Below are positions 7,684-21,763 of a DNA stretch of 64,000 bases, piece after piece. Source of the DNA: Auanema rhodensis (lineage: Eukaryota > Nematoda > Chromadorea > Rhabditida > Rhabditidae); contig CAXKVF010000073.1 in assembly GCA_964057225.1 (NCBI GenBank), positions 186,001-250,000 on the forward strand, in the 5' to 3' direction. Each line of letters opens with the position of its first letter. Position 1 is the stretch's first letter. The notes under the pieces were generated by a model, which saw nothing but the letters and a program-made list of their open reading frames with translations, made no database searches and was not told the DNA's origin. The position numbers were made by a program, and so were the translations under genes.

Positions 7684-10147
7684 CATCACGTGTACATTTA
7701 ATTAGCATAAATTAAAGTTCACGTAAATTTCAAAGTCATGGTTACCATGCACCAATATCAATAAAAATTTGTTTTTAGACTAATATGGACATGGGGAATC
7801 TAATTTTGAAAACCGCATCTCTTTATCTTTCACGTGAAGCGAGTTACATACCAAGTGCACATCACGTGTAAATTTAATTAGCATAAATTAAAGTTCACGT
7901 AAATTTCAAAGTCATGGTTATCATTAACCAATATCAATAAAAATTTGTTTTTAGACTAATATGGACATGGGGAATCTAATTTTGAAAACCGCATCTCTTT
8001 ATCTTTCACGTGAAGCGAGTTACATACCAAGTGCACATCACGTGTACATTTAATTAGCATAAATTAAAGTTCACGTAAATTTCAAAGTCATGGTTACCAT
8101 GCACCAATATCAATAAAAATTTGTTTTTAGACTAATATGGACATGGGGAATCTAATTTTGAAAACCGCATCTCTTTATCTTTCACGTGAAGCGAGTTACA
8201 TACCAAGTGCACATCACGTGTAAATTTAATTAGCATAAATTAAAGTTCACGTAAATTTCAAAGTCATGGTTATCATGAACCAATATCAATAAAAATTTGT
8301 TTTTAGACTAATATGGACATGGGGAATCTAATTTTGAAAACCGCATCTCTTTATCTTTCACGTGAAGCGAGTTACATACCAAGTGCACATCACGTGTACA
8401 TTTAATTAGCATAAATTAAAGTTCACGTAAATTTCGAAGTCATGGTTACCATGCACCAATATCAATAAAAATTTGTTTTTAGACTAATATGGACATGGGG
8501 AATCTAATTTCGAAAACCGCATCTCTTTATCTTTCACGTGAAGCGAGTTACATACCAAGTGCACATCACGTGTACATTTAATTAGCATAAATTAAAGTTC
8601 ACGTAAATTTCAAAGTCATGGTTACCATGCACCAATATCAATAAAAATTTGTTTTTAGACTAATATGGACATGGGGAATCTAATTTTGAAAACCGCATCT
8701 CTTTATCTTTCACGTGAAGCGAGTTACATACCAAGTGCACATCACGTGTACATTTAATTAGCATAAATTAAAGTTCACGTAAATTTCAAAGTCATGGTTA
8801 CCATGCACCAATATCAATAAAAATTTGTTTTTAGACTAATATGGACATGGGGAATCTAATTTTGAAAACCGCATCTCTTTATCTTTCACGTGAAGCGAGT
8901 TACATACCGAGTGCACATCACGTGTAAATTTAATTAGCATAAATTAAAGTTCACGTAAATTTCAAAGTCATGGTTACCATGAACCAATATCAATAAAAGT
9001 TTGTTTTTAGACTAATATGGACATGGGGAATCAAATTTTGAGAACCGCTTCTCTTTATCTTTCACGTGAAGCGAGTTACATACCAAGTGCACATCACGTG
9101 TACATTTAATTAGCATAAATTAAAGTTCACGTAAATTTCAAAGTCATGGTTATCATGAAACAATATCAATAAAAATTTGTTTTTAGACTAATATGGACAT
9201 GGGGAATCTAATTTTGAAAACCGCATCTCTTTATCTTTCACGTGAAGCGAGTTACATACCAAGTGCACATCACGTGTACATTTAATTAGCATAAATTAAA
9301 GTTCACGTAAATTTCAAAGTCATGGTTACCATGCACCAATATCAATAAAAATTTGTTTTTAGACTAATATGGACATGGGGAATCTAATTTTGAAAACCGC
9401 ATCTCTTTATCTTTCACGTGAAGCGAGTTACATACCAAGTGCACATCACGTGTACATTTAATTAGCATGAATTAAAGTTCACGTAATTTTCAAAGTCATG
9501 GTTACCATGAACCAATATCAATAAAAATTTGTTTTTAGACTAATATGGACATGGGGAATCTAATTTTGAAAACCGCATCTCTTTATCTTTCACGTGAAGC
9601 GAGTTACATACCAAGTGCACATCACGTGTACATTTAATTAGCATAAATTAAAGTTCACGTAAATTTCAAAGTCATGGTTACCATGAACCAATATCAATAA
9701 AAATTTGTTTTTAGACTAATATGGACATGGGGAATCTAATTTTGAAAACCGCATCTCTTTATCTTTCACGTGAAACGAGTTACATACCAAGTGCACATCA
9801 CGTGTACATTTAATTAGCATAAATTAAAGTTCACGTAAATTTCAAAGTCATGGTTATCATGAAACAATATCAATAAAAATTTGTTTTTAGACTAATATGG
9901 ACATGGGGAATCTAATTTTGAAAACCGCATCTCTTTATCTTTCACGTGAAGCGAGTTACATACCAAGTGCACATCACGTGTACATTTAATTAGCATAAAT
10001 TAAAGTTCACGTAAATTTCAAAGTCATGGTTACCATGAACCAATATCAATAAAAATTTGTTTTTAGACTAATATGGACATGGGGAATCTAATTTTGAAAA
10101 CCGCATCTCTTTATCTTTCACGTGAAGCGAGTTACATACCAAGTGCA
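7684..10147. repeat. 14-monomer HOR, copy 1 (2464 bp)
   Basis: Order of variant monomers: TATCATTAACC at 7860, TTTCGAAGTC at 8388, AAAAGTTT/GAGAACC at 8916, TATCATGAAAC at 9092, GCATGAATT at 9444, GAAACGAG at 9620. TCATTAACC recurs exactly 2464 bases later. Confidence 0.9.
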
Positions 10148-12611
10148 CATCACGTGTACATTTAATTAGCATAAATTAAAGTTCACGTAAATTTCAAAGT
10201 CATGGTTACCATGCACCAATATCAATAAAAATTTGTTTTTAGACTAATATGGACATGGGGAATCTAATTTTGAAAACCGCATCTCTTTATCTTTCACGTG
10301 AAGCGAGTTACATACCAAGTGCACATCACGTGTAAATTTAATTAGCATAAATTAAAGTTCACGTAAATTTCAAAGTCATGGTTATCATTAACCAATATCA
10401 ATAAAAATTTGTTTTTAGACTAATATGGACATGGGGAATCTAATTTTGAAAACCGCATCTCTTTATCTTTCACGTGAAGCGAGTTACATACCAAGTGCAC
10501 ATCACGTGTACATTTAATTAGCATAAATTAAAGTTCACGTAAATTTCAAAGTCATGGTTACCATGCACCAATATCAATAAAAATTTGTTTTTAGACTAAT
10601 ATGGACATGGGGAATCTAATTTTGAAAACCGCATCTCTTTATCTTTCACGTGAAGCGAGTTACATACCAAGTGCACATCACGTGTAAATTTAATTAGCAT
10701 AAATTAAAGTTCACGTAAATTTCAAAGTCATGGTTATCATGAACCAATATCAATAAAAATTTGTTTTTAGACTAATATGGACATGGGGAATCTAATTTTG
10801 AAAACCGCATCTCTTTATCTTTCACGTGAAGCGAGTTACATACCAAGTGCACATCACGTGTACATTTAATTAGCATAAATTAAAGTTCACGTAAATTTCG
10901 AAGTCATGGTTACCATGCACCAATATCAATAAAAATTTGTTTTTAGACTAATATGGACATGGGGAATCTAATTTCGAAAACCGCATCTCTTTATCTTTCA
11001 CGTGAAGCGAGTTACATACCAAGTGCACATCACGTGTACATTTAATTAGCATAAATTAAAGTTCACGTAAATTTCAAAGTCATGGTTACCATGCACCAAT
11101 ATCAATAAAAATTTGTTTTTAGACTAATATGGACATGGGGAATCTAATTTTGAAAACCGCATCTCTTTATCTTTCACGTGAAGCGAGTTACATACCAAGT
11201 GCACATCACGTGTACATTTAATTAGCATAAATTAAAGTTCACGTAAATTTCAAAGTCATGGTTACCATGCACCAATATCAATAAAAATTTGTTTTTAGAC
11301 TAATATGGACATGGGGAATCTAATTTTGAAAACCGCATCTCTTTATCTTTCACGTGAAGCGAGTTACATACCGAGTGCACATCACGTGTAAATTTAATTA
11401 GCATAAATTAAAGTTCACGTAAATTTCAAAGTCATGGTTACCATGAACCAATATCAATAAAAGTTTGTTTTTAGACTAATATGGACATGGGGAATCAAAT
11501 TTTGAGAACCGCATCTCTTTATCTTTCACGTGAAGCGAGTTACATACCAAGTGCACATCACGTGTACATTTAATTAGCATAAATTAAAGTTCACTTAAAT
11601 TTCAAAGTCATGGTTATCATGAAACAATATCAATAAAAATTTGTTTTTAGACTAATATGGACATGGGGAATCTAATTTTGAAAACCGCATCTCTTTATCT
11701 TTCACGTGAAGCGAGTTACATACCAAGTGCACATCACGTGTACATTTAATTAGCATAAATTAAAGTTCACGTAAATTTCAAAGTCATGGTTACCATGCAC
11801 CAATATCAATAAAAATTTGTTTTTAGACTAATATGGACATGGGGAATCTAATTTTGAAAACCGCATCTCTTTATCTTTCACGTGAAGCGAGTTACATACC
11901 AAGTGCACATCACGTGTACATTTAATTAGCATGAATTAAAGTTCACGTAATTTTCAAAGTCATGGTTACCATGAACCAATATCAATAAAAATTTGTTTTT
12001 AGACTAATATGGACATGGGGAATCTAATTTTGAAAACCGCATCTCTTTATCTTTCACGTGAAGCGAGTTACATACCAAGTGCACATCACGTGTACATTTA
12101 ATTAGCATAAATTAAAGTTCACGTAAATTTCAAAGTCATGGTTACCATGAACCAATATCAATAAAAATTTGTTTTTAGACTAATATGGACATTGGGAATC
12201 TAATTTTGAAAACCGCATCTCTTTATCTTTCACGTGAAGCGAGTTACATACCAAGTGCACATCACGTGTAAATTTAATTAGCATAAATTAAAGTTCACGT
12301 AAATTTCAAAGTCATGGTTATCATGAACCAATATCAATAAAAATTTGTTTTTAGACTAATATGGACATGGGGAATCTAATTTTGAAAACCGCATCTCTTT
12401 ATCTTTCACGTGAAGCGAGTTACATACCAAGTGCACATCACGTGTACATTTAATTAGCATAAATTAAAGTTCACGTAAATTTCAAAGTCATGGTTACCAT
12501 GCACCAATATCAATAAAAATTTGTTTTTAGACTAATATGGACATGGGGAATCAAATTTTGAAAACCGCATCTCTTTATCTTTCACGTGAAGCGAGTTACA
12601 TACCAAGTGCA
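10148..12611. repeat. 14-monomer HOR, copy 2 (2464 bp)
   Basis: Matches copy 1 monomer by monomer through the GCATGAATT monomer (11908). Its end then follows the order seen before relic 1: ACATTGGG (12084), GTGTAAATTT/TATCATGAACC (12260), AATCAAATT (12436). It therefore links the HOR to the insertion flank. Confidence 0.9.
12596..12601. other. Uninterrupted version of the retroelement target site
   Basis: A single TTACAT between the monomers at 12436 and 12612. Their neighbours (ACATTGGG, GTGTAAATTT, AATCAAATT on the left; TATCATTAACC as the second monomer on the right) are the same as around relic 1. It serves as an internal empty-site control for the target duplication. Confidence 0.8.
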
Positions 12612-15251
12612 CATCACGTGTACATTTAATTAGCATAAATTAAAGTTCACGTAAATTTCAAAGTCATGGTTACCATGCACCAATATCAATAAAAATTTGT
12701 TTTTAGACTAATATGGACATGGGGAATCTAATTTTGAAAACCGCATCTCTTTATCTTTCACGTGAAGCGAGTTACATACCAAGTGCACATCACGTGTAAA
12801 TTTAATTAGCATAAATTAAAGTTCACGTAAATTTCAAAGTCATGGTTATCATTAACCAATATCAATAAAAATTTGTTTTTAGACTAATATGGACATGGGG
12901 AATCTAATTTTGAAAACCGCATCTCTTTATCTTTCACGTGAAGCGAGTTACATACCAAGTGCACATCACGTGTACATTTAATTAGCATAAATTAAAGTTC
13001 ACGTAAATTTCAAAGTCATGGTTACCATGCACCAATATCAATAAAAATTTGTTTTTAGACTAATATGGACATGGGGAATCTAATTTTGAAAACCGCATCT
13101 CTTTATCTTTCACGTGAAGCGAGTTACATACCAAGTGCACATCACGTGTAAATTTAATTAGCATAAATTAAAGTTCACGTAAATTTCAAAGTCATGGTTA
13201 TCATGAACCAATATCAATAAAAATTTGTTTTTAGACTAATATGGACATGGAGAATCTAATTTCGAAAACCGCATCTCTTTATCTTTCACGTGAAGCGAGT
13301 TATATACCAAGTGCACATCACGTGTACATTTAATTATAATAAATTAAAGTTCACGTAAATTTCAAAGTCATGGTTACCATGCACCAATATCAATAAAAAT
13401 TTGTTTTTAGACTAATATGGACATGGGGAATCTAATTTTGAAAACCGCATCTCTTTATCTTTCACGTGAAGCGAGTTACATACCAAGTGCACATCACGTG
13501 TACATTTAATTAGCATAAATTAAAGTTCACGTAAATTTCAAAGTCATGGTTACCATGCACCAATATCAATAAAAATTTGTTTTTAGACTAATATGGACAT
13601 GGGGAATCTAATTTTGAAAACCGCATCTCTTTATCTTTCACGTGAAGCGAGTTACATACCGAGTGCACATCACGTGTAAATTTAATTAGCATAAATTAAA
13701 GTTCACGTAAATTTCAAAGTCATGGTTACCATGAACCAATATCAATAAAAGTTTGTTTTTAGACTAATATGGACATGGGGAATCAAATTTTGAGAACCGC
13801 ATCTCTTTATCTTTCACGTGAAGCGAGTTACATACCAAGTGCACATCACGTGTACATTTAATTAGCATAAATTAAAGTTCACGTAAATTTCAAAGTCATG
13901 GTTATCATGAAACAATATCAATAAAAATTTGTTTTTAGACTAATATGGACATGGGGAATCTAATTTTGAAAACCGCATCTCTTTATCTTTCACGTGAAGC
14001 GAGTTACATACCAAGTGCACATCACGTGTACATTTAATTAGCATAAATTAAAGTTCACGTAAATTTCAAAGTCATGGTTACCATGCACCAATATCAATAA
14101 AAATTTGTTTTTAGACTAATATGGACATGGGGAATCTAATTTTGAAAACCGCATCTCTTTATCTTTCACGTGAAGCGAGTTACATACCAAGTGCACATCA
14201 CGTGTACATTTAATTAGCATGAATTAAAGTTCACGTAATTTTCAAAGTCATGGTTACCATGAACCAATATCAATAAAAATTTGTTTTTAGACTAATATGG
14301 ACATGGGGAATCTAATTTTGAAAACCGCATCTCTTTATCTTTCACGTGAAGCGAGTTACATACCAAGTGCACATCACGTGTACATTTAATTAGCATAAAT
14401 TAAAGTTCACGTAAATTTCAAAGTCATGGTTACCATGAACCAATATCAATAAAAATTTGTTTTTAGACTAATATGGACATGGGGAATCTAATTTTGAAAA
14501 CCGCATCTCTTTATCTTTCACGTGAAACGAGTTACATACCAAGTGCACATCACGTGTACATTTAATTAGCATAAATTAAAGTTCACGTAAATTTCAAAGT
14601 CATGGTTATCATGAAACAATATCAATAAAAATTTGTTTTTAGACTAATATGGACATGGGGAATCTAATTTTGAAAACCGCATCTCTTTATCTTTCACGTG
14701 AAGCGAGTTACATACCAAGTGCACATCACGTGTACATTTAATTAGCATAAATTAAAGTTCACGTAAATTTCAAAGTCATGGTTACCATGAACCAATATCA
14801 ATAAAAATTTGTTTTTAGACTAATATGGACATGGGGAATCTAATTTTGAAAACCGCATCTCTTTATCTTTCACGTGAAACGAGTTACATACCAAGTGCAC
14901 ATCACGTGTACATTTAATTAGCATAAATTAAAGTTCACGTAAATTTCAAAGTCATGGTTATCATGAAACAATATCAATAAAAATTTGTTTTTAGACTAAT
15001 ATGGACATGGGGAATCTAATTTTGAAAACCGCATCTCTTTATCTTTCACGTGAAGCGAGTTACATACCAAGTGCACATCACGTGTACATTTAATTAGCAT
15101 AAATTAAAGTTCACGTAAATTTCAAAGTCATGGTTACCATGCACCAATATCAATAAAAATTTGTTTTTAGACTAATATGGACATGGGGAATCTAATTTTG
15201 AAAACCGCATCTCTTTATCTTTCACGTGAAGCGAGTTACATACCAAGTGCA
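12612..15251. repeat. 14-monomer HOR, rearranged copy 3 (15 monomers)
   Basis: Starts like copies 1 and 2 (TATCATTAACC at 12788) but one monomer is missing around 13140-13316. The monomer at 13140 combines TATCATGAACC with ATTTCGAAAACC, suggesting a crossover between neighbours. The end repeats a GAACC/TATCATGAAAC pair (14372-15075). Confidence 0.8.
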
Positions 15252-17187
15252 CATCACGTGTACATTTAATTAGCATGAATTAAAGTTCACGTAAATTTCA
15301 AAGTCATGGTTACCATGAACCAATATCAATAAAAATTTGTTTTTAGACTAATATGGACATGGGTAATCTAATTTTGAAAACCGCATCTCTTTATCTTTCA
15401 CGTGAAGCGAGTTACATACCAAGTGCACATCACGTGTACATTTAATTAGCATGAATTAAAGTTCACGTAAATTTCAAAGTCATGGTTACCATGAACCAAT
15501 ATCAATAAAAATTTGTTTTTAGACTAATATGGACATGGGGAATCTAATTTTGAAAACCGCATCTCTTTATCTTTCACGTGAAGCGAGTTACATACCAAGT
15601 GCACATCACGTGTACATTTAATTAGCATAAATTAAAGTTCACGTAAATTTCAAAGTCATGGTTACCATGCACCAATATCAATAAAAATTTGTTTTTAGAC
15701 TAATATGGACATGGGGAATCTAATTTTGAAAACCGCATCTCTTTATCTTTCACGTGAAGCGAGTTACATACCAAGTGCACATCACGTGTTAATTTAATTA
15801 GCATAAATTAAAGTTCACGTAAATTTCAAAGTCATGGTTACCATGAACCAATATCAATAAAAGTTTGTTTTTAGACTAATATGGACATGGGGAATCAAAT
15901 TGTGAAAACCGCATCTCTTTATCTTTCACGTGAAGCGAGTTACATACCAAGTGCACATCACGTGTACATTTAATTAGCATAAATTAAAGTTCACGTAAAT
16001 TTCAAAGTCATGGTTACCATGCACCAATATCAATAAAAATTTGTTTTTAGACTAATATGGACATGGGGAATCAAATTGTGAAAACCGCATCTCTTTATCT
16101 TTCACGTGAAGCGAGTTACATACCAAGTGCACATCACGTGTACATTTAATTAGCATAAATTAAAGTTCACGTAAATTTCAAAGTCATGGTTACCATGAAC
16201 CAATATCAATAAAAATTTGTTTTTAGACTAATATGAACATGGGGAATCTAATTTTGAAAACCGCATCTCTTTATCTTTCACGTGAAGCGAGTTACATACC
16301 AAGAGCACATCACGTGTACATTTAATAAGCATAAATTAAAGTTCACGTAAATTTCAAAGTCATGGTTACCATGCACCAATATCAATAAAAATTTGTTTTT
16401 AGACTAATATGGACATGGGGAATCTAATTTTGAAAACCGCATCTCTTTATCTTTCACGTGCAGCGAGTTACATACCAAGTGCACATCACGTGTACATTTA
16501 ATTAGCATAAATTAAAGTTCACGTAAATTTCAAAGTCATGGTTACCATGAACCAATATCAATAAAAATTTGTTTTTAGACTAATATGGACATGGGGAATC
16601 AAATTTTGAAAACCGCATCTCTTTATCTTTCACGTGAAGCGAGTTACATACCAAGTGCACATCACGTGTACATTTAATAAGCATAAATTAAAGTTCACGT
16701 AAATTTCAAAGTCATGGTTACCATGCACCAATATCAATAAAAATTTGTTTTTAGACTAATATGGACATGGGGAATCTAATTTTGAAAACTGCATCTCTTT
16801 ATCTTTCACGTGAAGCGAGTTACATACCAAGTGCACATCACGTGTACATTTAATTAGCATAAATTAAAGTTCACGTAAATTTCAAAGTCATGGTTACCAT
16901 GCACCAATATCAATAAAAATTTGTTTTTAGACTAATATGGACATGGGGAATCTAATTTTGAAAACCGCATCTCTTTATCTTCCACGTGAAGCGAGTTACA
17001 TACCAAGTGCACATCACGTGTACATTTAATTAGCATAAATTAAAGTTCACGTAAATTTCAAAGTCATGGTTACCATGCACCAATATCAATAAAAATTTGT
17101 TTTTAGACTAATATGGACATGGGGAATCTAATTTTGAAAACCGCATCTCTTTATCTTTCACGTGAAGCGAGTTACATACCAAGTGCA
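15252..17187. repeat. Satellite segment shared with 39.7-41.4 kb (11 monomers)
   Basis: Contains AATCAAATTGTG (15780, 15956), ATATGAACATGG (16132), AAGAGCAC with TTTAATAAGC (16308), GTGCAGCGAG (end of 16308) and TCTTCCACGTG (16836). The same order appears from 40038, 138 monomers downstream. Confidence 0.8.
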
Positions 17188-20100
17188 CATCACGTGTACA
17201 TTTAATTAGCATAAATTAAAGTTCACGTAAATTTCAAAGTCATGGTTACCATGAACCAATATCAATGAAAATTTGTTTTTAGACTAATATGGACATGGGG
17301 AATCTGATTTTGGAAACCGCATCTCTTTATCTTTCACGTGAAGCGAGTTACATACCAAGTGCACATCACGTGTACATTTAATTAGCATAAATTAAAGTTC
17401 ACGTAAATTTCAAAGTCATGGTTACCATGCACCAATATCAATAAAAATTTGTTTTTAGACTAATATGGACATGGGGAATCTAATTTTGAAAACCGCATCT
17501 CTTTATCTTTCACGTGAAGCGAGTTACATACCAAGTGCACATCACGTGTACATTTAATTAGCATAAATTAAAGTTCACGTAAATTTCAAAGTCATGGTTA
17601 CCATGAACCAATATCAATGAAAATTTGTTTTTAGACTAATATGGACATGGGGAATCTGATTTTGAAAACCGCATCTCTTTATCTTTCACGTGAAGCGAGT
17701 TACATACCAAGTGCACATCACGTGTACATTTAATTAGCATAAATTAAAGTTCACGTAAATTTCAAAGTCATGGTTACCATGCACCAATATCAATAAAAAT
17801 TTGTTTTTAGACTAATATGGACATGGGGAATCTAATTTTGAAAACCGCATCTTTTTATCTTTCACGTGAAGCGAGTTACATACCAAGTGCACATCACGTG
17901 TACATTTAATTAGCACAAATTAAAGTTCACGTAAATTTCAAAGTCATGGTTACCATGAACCAATATCAATGAAAATTTGTTTTTAGACTAATATGGACAT
18001 GGGGAATCTAATTTTGAAAACCGCATCTCTTTATCTTTCACGTGAAGCGAGTTACATACCAAGTGCACATCACGTGTACATTTAATTAGCATAAATTAAA
18101 GTTCACGTAAATTTCAAAGTCATGGTTACCATGAACCAATATCAATGAAAATTTGTTTTTAGACTAATATGGACATGGGGAATCTGATTTTGAAAACCGC
18201 ATCTCTTTATCTTTCACGTGAAGCGAGTTACATACCAAGTGCACATCACGTGTACATTTAATTAGCATAAATTAAAGTTCACGTAAATTTCAAAGTCATG
18301 GTTACCATGCACCAATATCAATAAAAATTTGTTTTTAGACTAATATGGACATGGGGAATCTAATTTCGAAAACCGCATCTCTTTATCTTTCACGTGAAGC
18401 GAGTTACATACCAAGTGCACATCACGTGTACATTTAATTAGCATAAATTAAAGTTCACGTAAATTTCAAAGTCATGGTTACCATGCACCAATATCAATAA
18501 AAATTTGTTTTTAGACTAATATGGACATGGGGAATCTAATTTTGAAAACCGCATCTCTTTATCTTTCACGTGAAGCGAGTTACATACCAAGTGCACATCA
18601 CGTGTACATTTAATTAGCATAAATTAAAGTTCACGTAAATTTCAAAGTCATGGTTACCATGAACCAATATCAATGAAAATTTGTTTTTAGACTAATATGG
18701 ACATGGGGAATCTGATTTTGAAAACCGCATCTCTTTATCTTTCACGTGAAGCGAGTTACATACCAAGTGCACATCACGTGTACATTTAATTAGCATAAAT
18801 TAAAGTTCACGTAAATTTCAAAGTCATGGTTACCATGCACCAATATCAATAAAAATTTGTTTTTAGACTAATATGGACATGGGGAATCTAATTTTGAAAA
18901 CCGCATCTTTTTATCTTTCACGTGAAGCGAGTTACATACCAAGTGCACATCACGTGTACATTTAATTAGCATAAATTAAAGTTCACGTAAATTTCAAAGT
19001 CATGGTTACCATGAACCAATATCAATAAAAATTTGTTTTTAGACTAATATGGACATGGGGAATCTAATTTTGAAAACCGCATCTCTTTATCTTTCACGTG
19101 AAGCGAGTTACATACCAAGTGCACATCACGTGTACATTTAATTAGCATAAATTAAAGTTCACGTAAATTTCAAAGTCATGGTTACCATGCACCAATATCA
19201 ATAAAAATTTGTTTTTAGACTAATATGGACATGGGGAATCTAATTTTGAAAACCGCATCTCTATATCTTTCACGTGAAGCGAGTTACATACCAAGTGCAC
19301 ATCACGTGTAAATTTAATTAGCATAAATTAAAGTTCACGTAAATTTCAAAGTCATGGTTATCATGAACCAATATCAATAAAAATTTGTTTTTAGACTAAT
19401 ATGGACATGGGGAATCTAATTTTGAAAACCGCATCTCTTTATCTTTCACGTGAAGCGAGTTACATACCAAGTGCACATCACGTGTACATTTAATTAGCAT
19501 AAATTAAAGTTCACGTAAATTTCAAAGTCATGGTTACCATGCACCAATATCAATAAAAATTTGTTTTTAGACTAATATGGACATGGGGAATCAAATTTTG
19601 AAAACCGCATCTCTTTATCTTTCACGTGAAGCGAGTTACATACCAAGTGCACATCACGTGTACATTTAATTAGCATAAATTAAAGTTCACGTAAATTTCA
19701 AAGTCATGGTTACCATGCACCAATATCAATAAAAATTTGTTTTTAGACTAATATGGACATGGGGAATCTAATTTTGAAAACCGCATCTCTTTATCTTTCA
19801 CGTGAAGCGAGTTACATACCAAGTGCACATCACGTGTAAATTTAATTAGCATAAATTAAAGTTCACGTAAATTTCAAAGTCATGGTTATCATTAACCAAT
19901 ATCAATAAAAATTTGTTTTTAGACTAATATGGACATGGGGAATCTAATTTTGAAAACCGCATCTCTTTATCTTTCACGTGAAGCGAGTTACATACCAAGT
20001 GCACATCACGTGTACATTTAATTAGCATAAATTAAAGTTCACGTAAATTTCAAAGTCATGGTTACCATGCACCAATATCAATAAAAATTTGTTTTTAGAC

Positions 20101-21763
20101 TAATATGGACATGGGGAATCTAATTTTGAAAACCGCATCTCTTTATCTTTCACGTGAAGCGAGTTACATACCAAGTGCACATAACGTGTAAATTTAATTA
20201 GCATAAATTAAAGTTCACGTAAATTTCAAAGTCATGGTTATCATGAACCAATATCAATAAAAATTTGTTTTTAGACTAATATGGACATGGGGAATCTAAT
20301 TTTGAAAACCGCATCTCTTTATCTTTCACGTGAAGCGAGTTACATACCAAGTGCACATCACGTGTACATTTAATTAGCATAAATTAAAGTTCACGTAAAT
20401 TTCAAAGTCATGGTTACCATGCACCAATATCAATAAAAATTTGTTTTTAGACTAATATGGACATGGGGAATCTAATTTCGAAAACCGCATCTCTTTATCT
20501 TTCACTTGAAGCGAGTTACATACCAAGTGCACATCACGTGTACATTTAATTAGCATAAATTAAAGTTCACGTAAATTTCAAAGTCATGGTTACCATGCAC
20601 CAATATCAATAAAAATTTGTTTTTAGACTAATATGGACATGGGGAATCAAATTTTGAGAACCGCATCTCTTTATCTTTCACGTGAAGCGAGTTACATACC
20701 AGGTGCACATCAAGTGTACATTTAATTAGCATAAATTAAAGTTCACGTAAATTTCAAAGTCATGGTTACCATGCACCAATATCAATAAAAATTTGTTTTT
20801 AGACTAATATGGACATGGGGAATCAAATTTTGAGAACCGCATCTCTTTATCTTTCACGTGAAGCGAGTTACATACCAGGTGCACATCAAGTGTACATTTA
20901 ATTAGCATAAATTAAAGTTCACGTAAATTTCAAAGTCATGGTTACCATGCACCAATATCAATAAAAATTTGTTTTTAGACTAATATGGACATGGGGAATC
21001 TAATTTTGAAAACCGCATCTCTTTATCTTTCACGTGCAGCGAGTTACATACCAAGTGCACATCACGTGTACATTTAATTAGCATAAATTAAAGTTCACGT
21101 AAATTTCAAAGTCATGGTTACCATGAACCAATATCAATAAAAATTTGTTTTTAGACTAATATGGACATGGGGAATCAAATTTTGAAAACCGCATCTCTTT
21201 ATCTTTCACGTGAAGCGAGTTACATACCAAGTGCACATCACGTGTACATTTAATAAGCATAAATTAAAGTTCACGTAAATTTCAAAGTCATGGTTACCAT
21301 GCACCAATATCAATAAAAATTTGTTTTTAGACTAATATGGACATGGGGAATCTAATTTTGAAAACTGCATCTCTTTATCTTTCACGTGAAGCGAGTTACA
21401 TACCAAGTGCACATCACGTGTACATTTAATTAGCATAAATTAAAGTTCACGTAAATTTCAAAGTCATGGTTACCATGCACCAATATCAATAAAAATTTGT
21501 TTTTAGACTAATATGGACATGGGGAATCTAATTTTGAAAACCGCATCTCTTTATCTTCCACGTGAAGCGAGTTACATACCAAGTGCACATCACGTGTACA
21601 TTTAATTAGCATAAATTAAAGTTCACGTAAATTTCAAAGTCATGGTTACCATGCACCAATATCAATAAAAATTTGTTTTTAGACTAATATGGACATGGGG
21701 AATCTAATTTTGAAAACCGCATCTCTTTATCTTTCACGTGAAGCGAGTTACATACCAAGTGCA
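17188..21763. repeat. 26-monomer HOR (4576 bp)
   Basis: Starts at the monomer with CAATGAAAA and CTGATTTTGGAAACC. Marker GCACAAATT (17914) recurs at 22490, and CTATATC (19261) at 23837, both 4576 bases later. CCAGGTGCACATCAAGTG monomers at 20708 and 20884 are a local duplication. Confidence 0.9.

Noticed and set aside
7684-7859. Monomer as an ancient 88-bp dimer
   Set aside because: Both halves have TAATT...TTCACGT...TTAC-like words, but spacings differ (24 versus 15 bases) and the rest does not align.
7684-7859. CENP-B box in the satellite
   Set aside because: No match to the TTCG....A..CGGG core on either strand; a centromeric role is possible but not shown.
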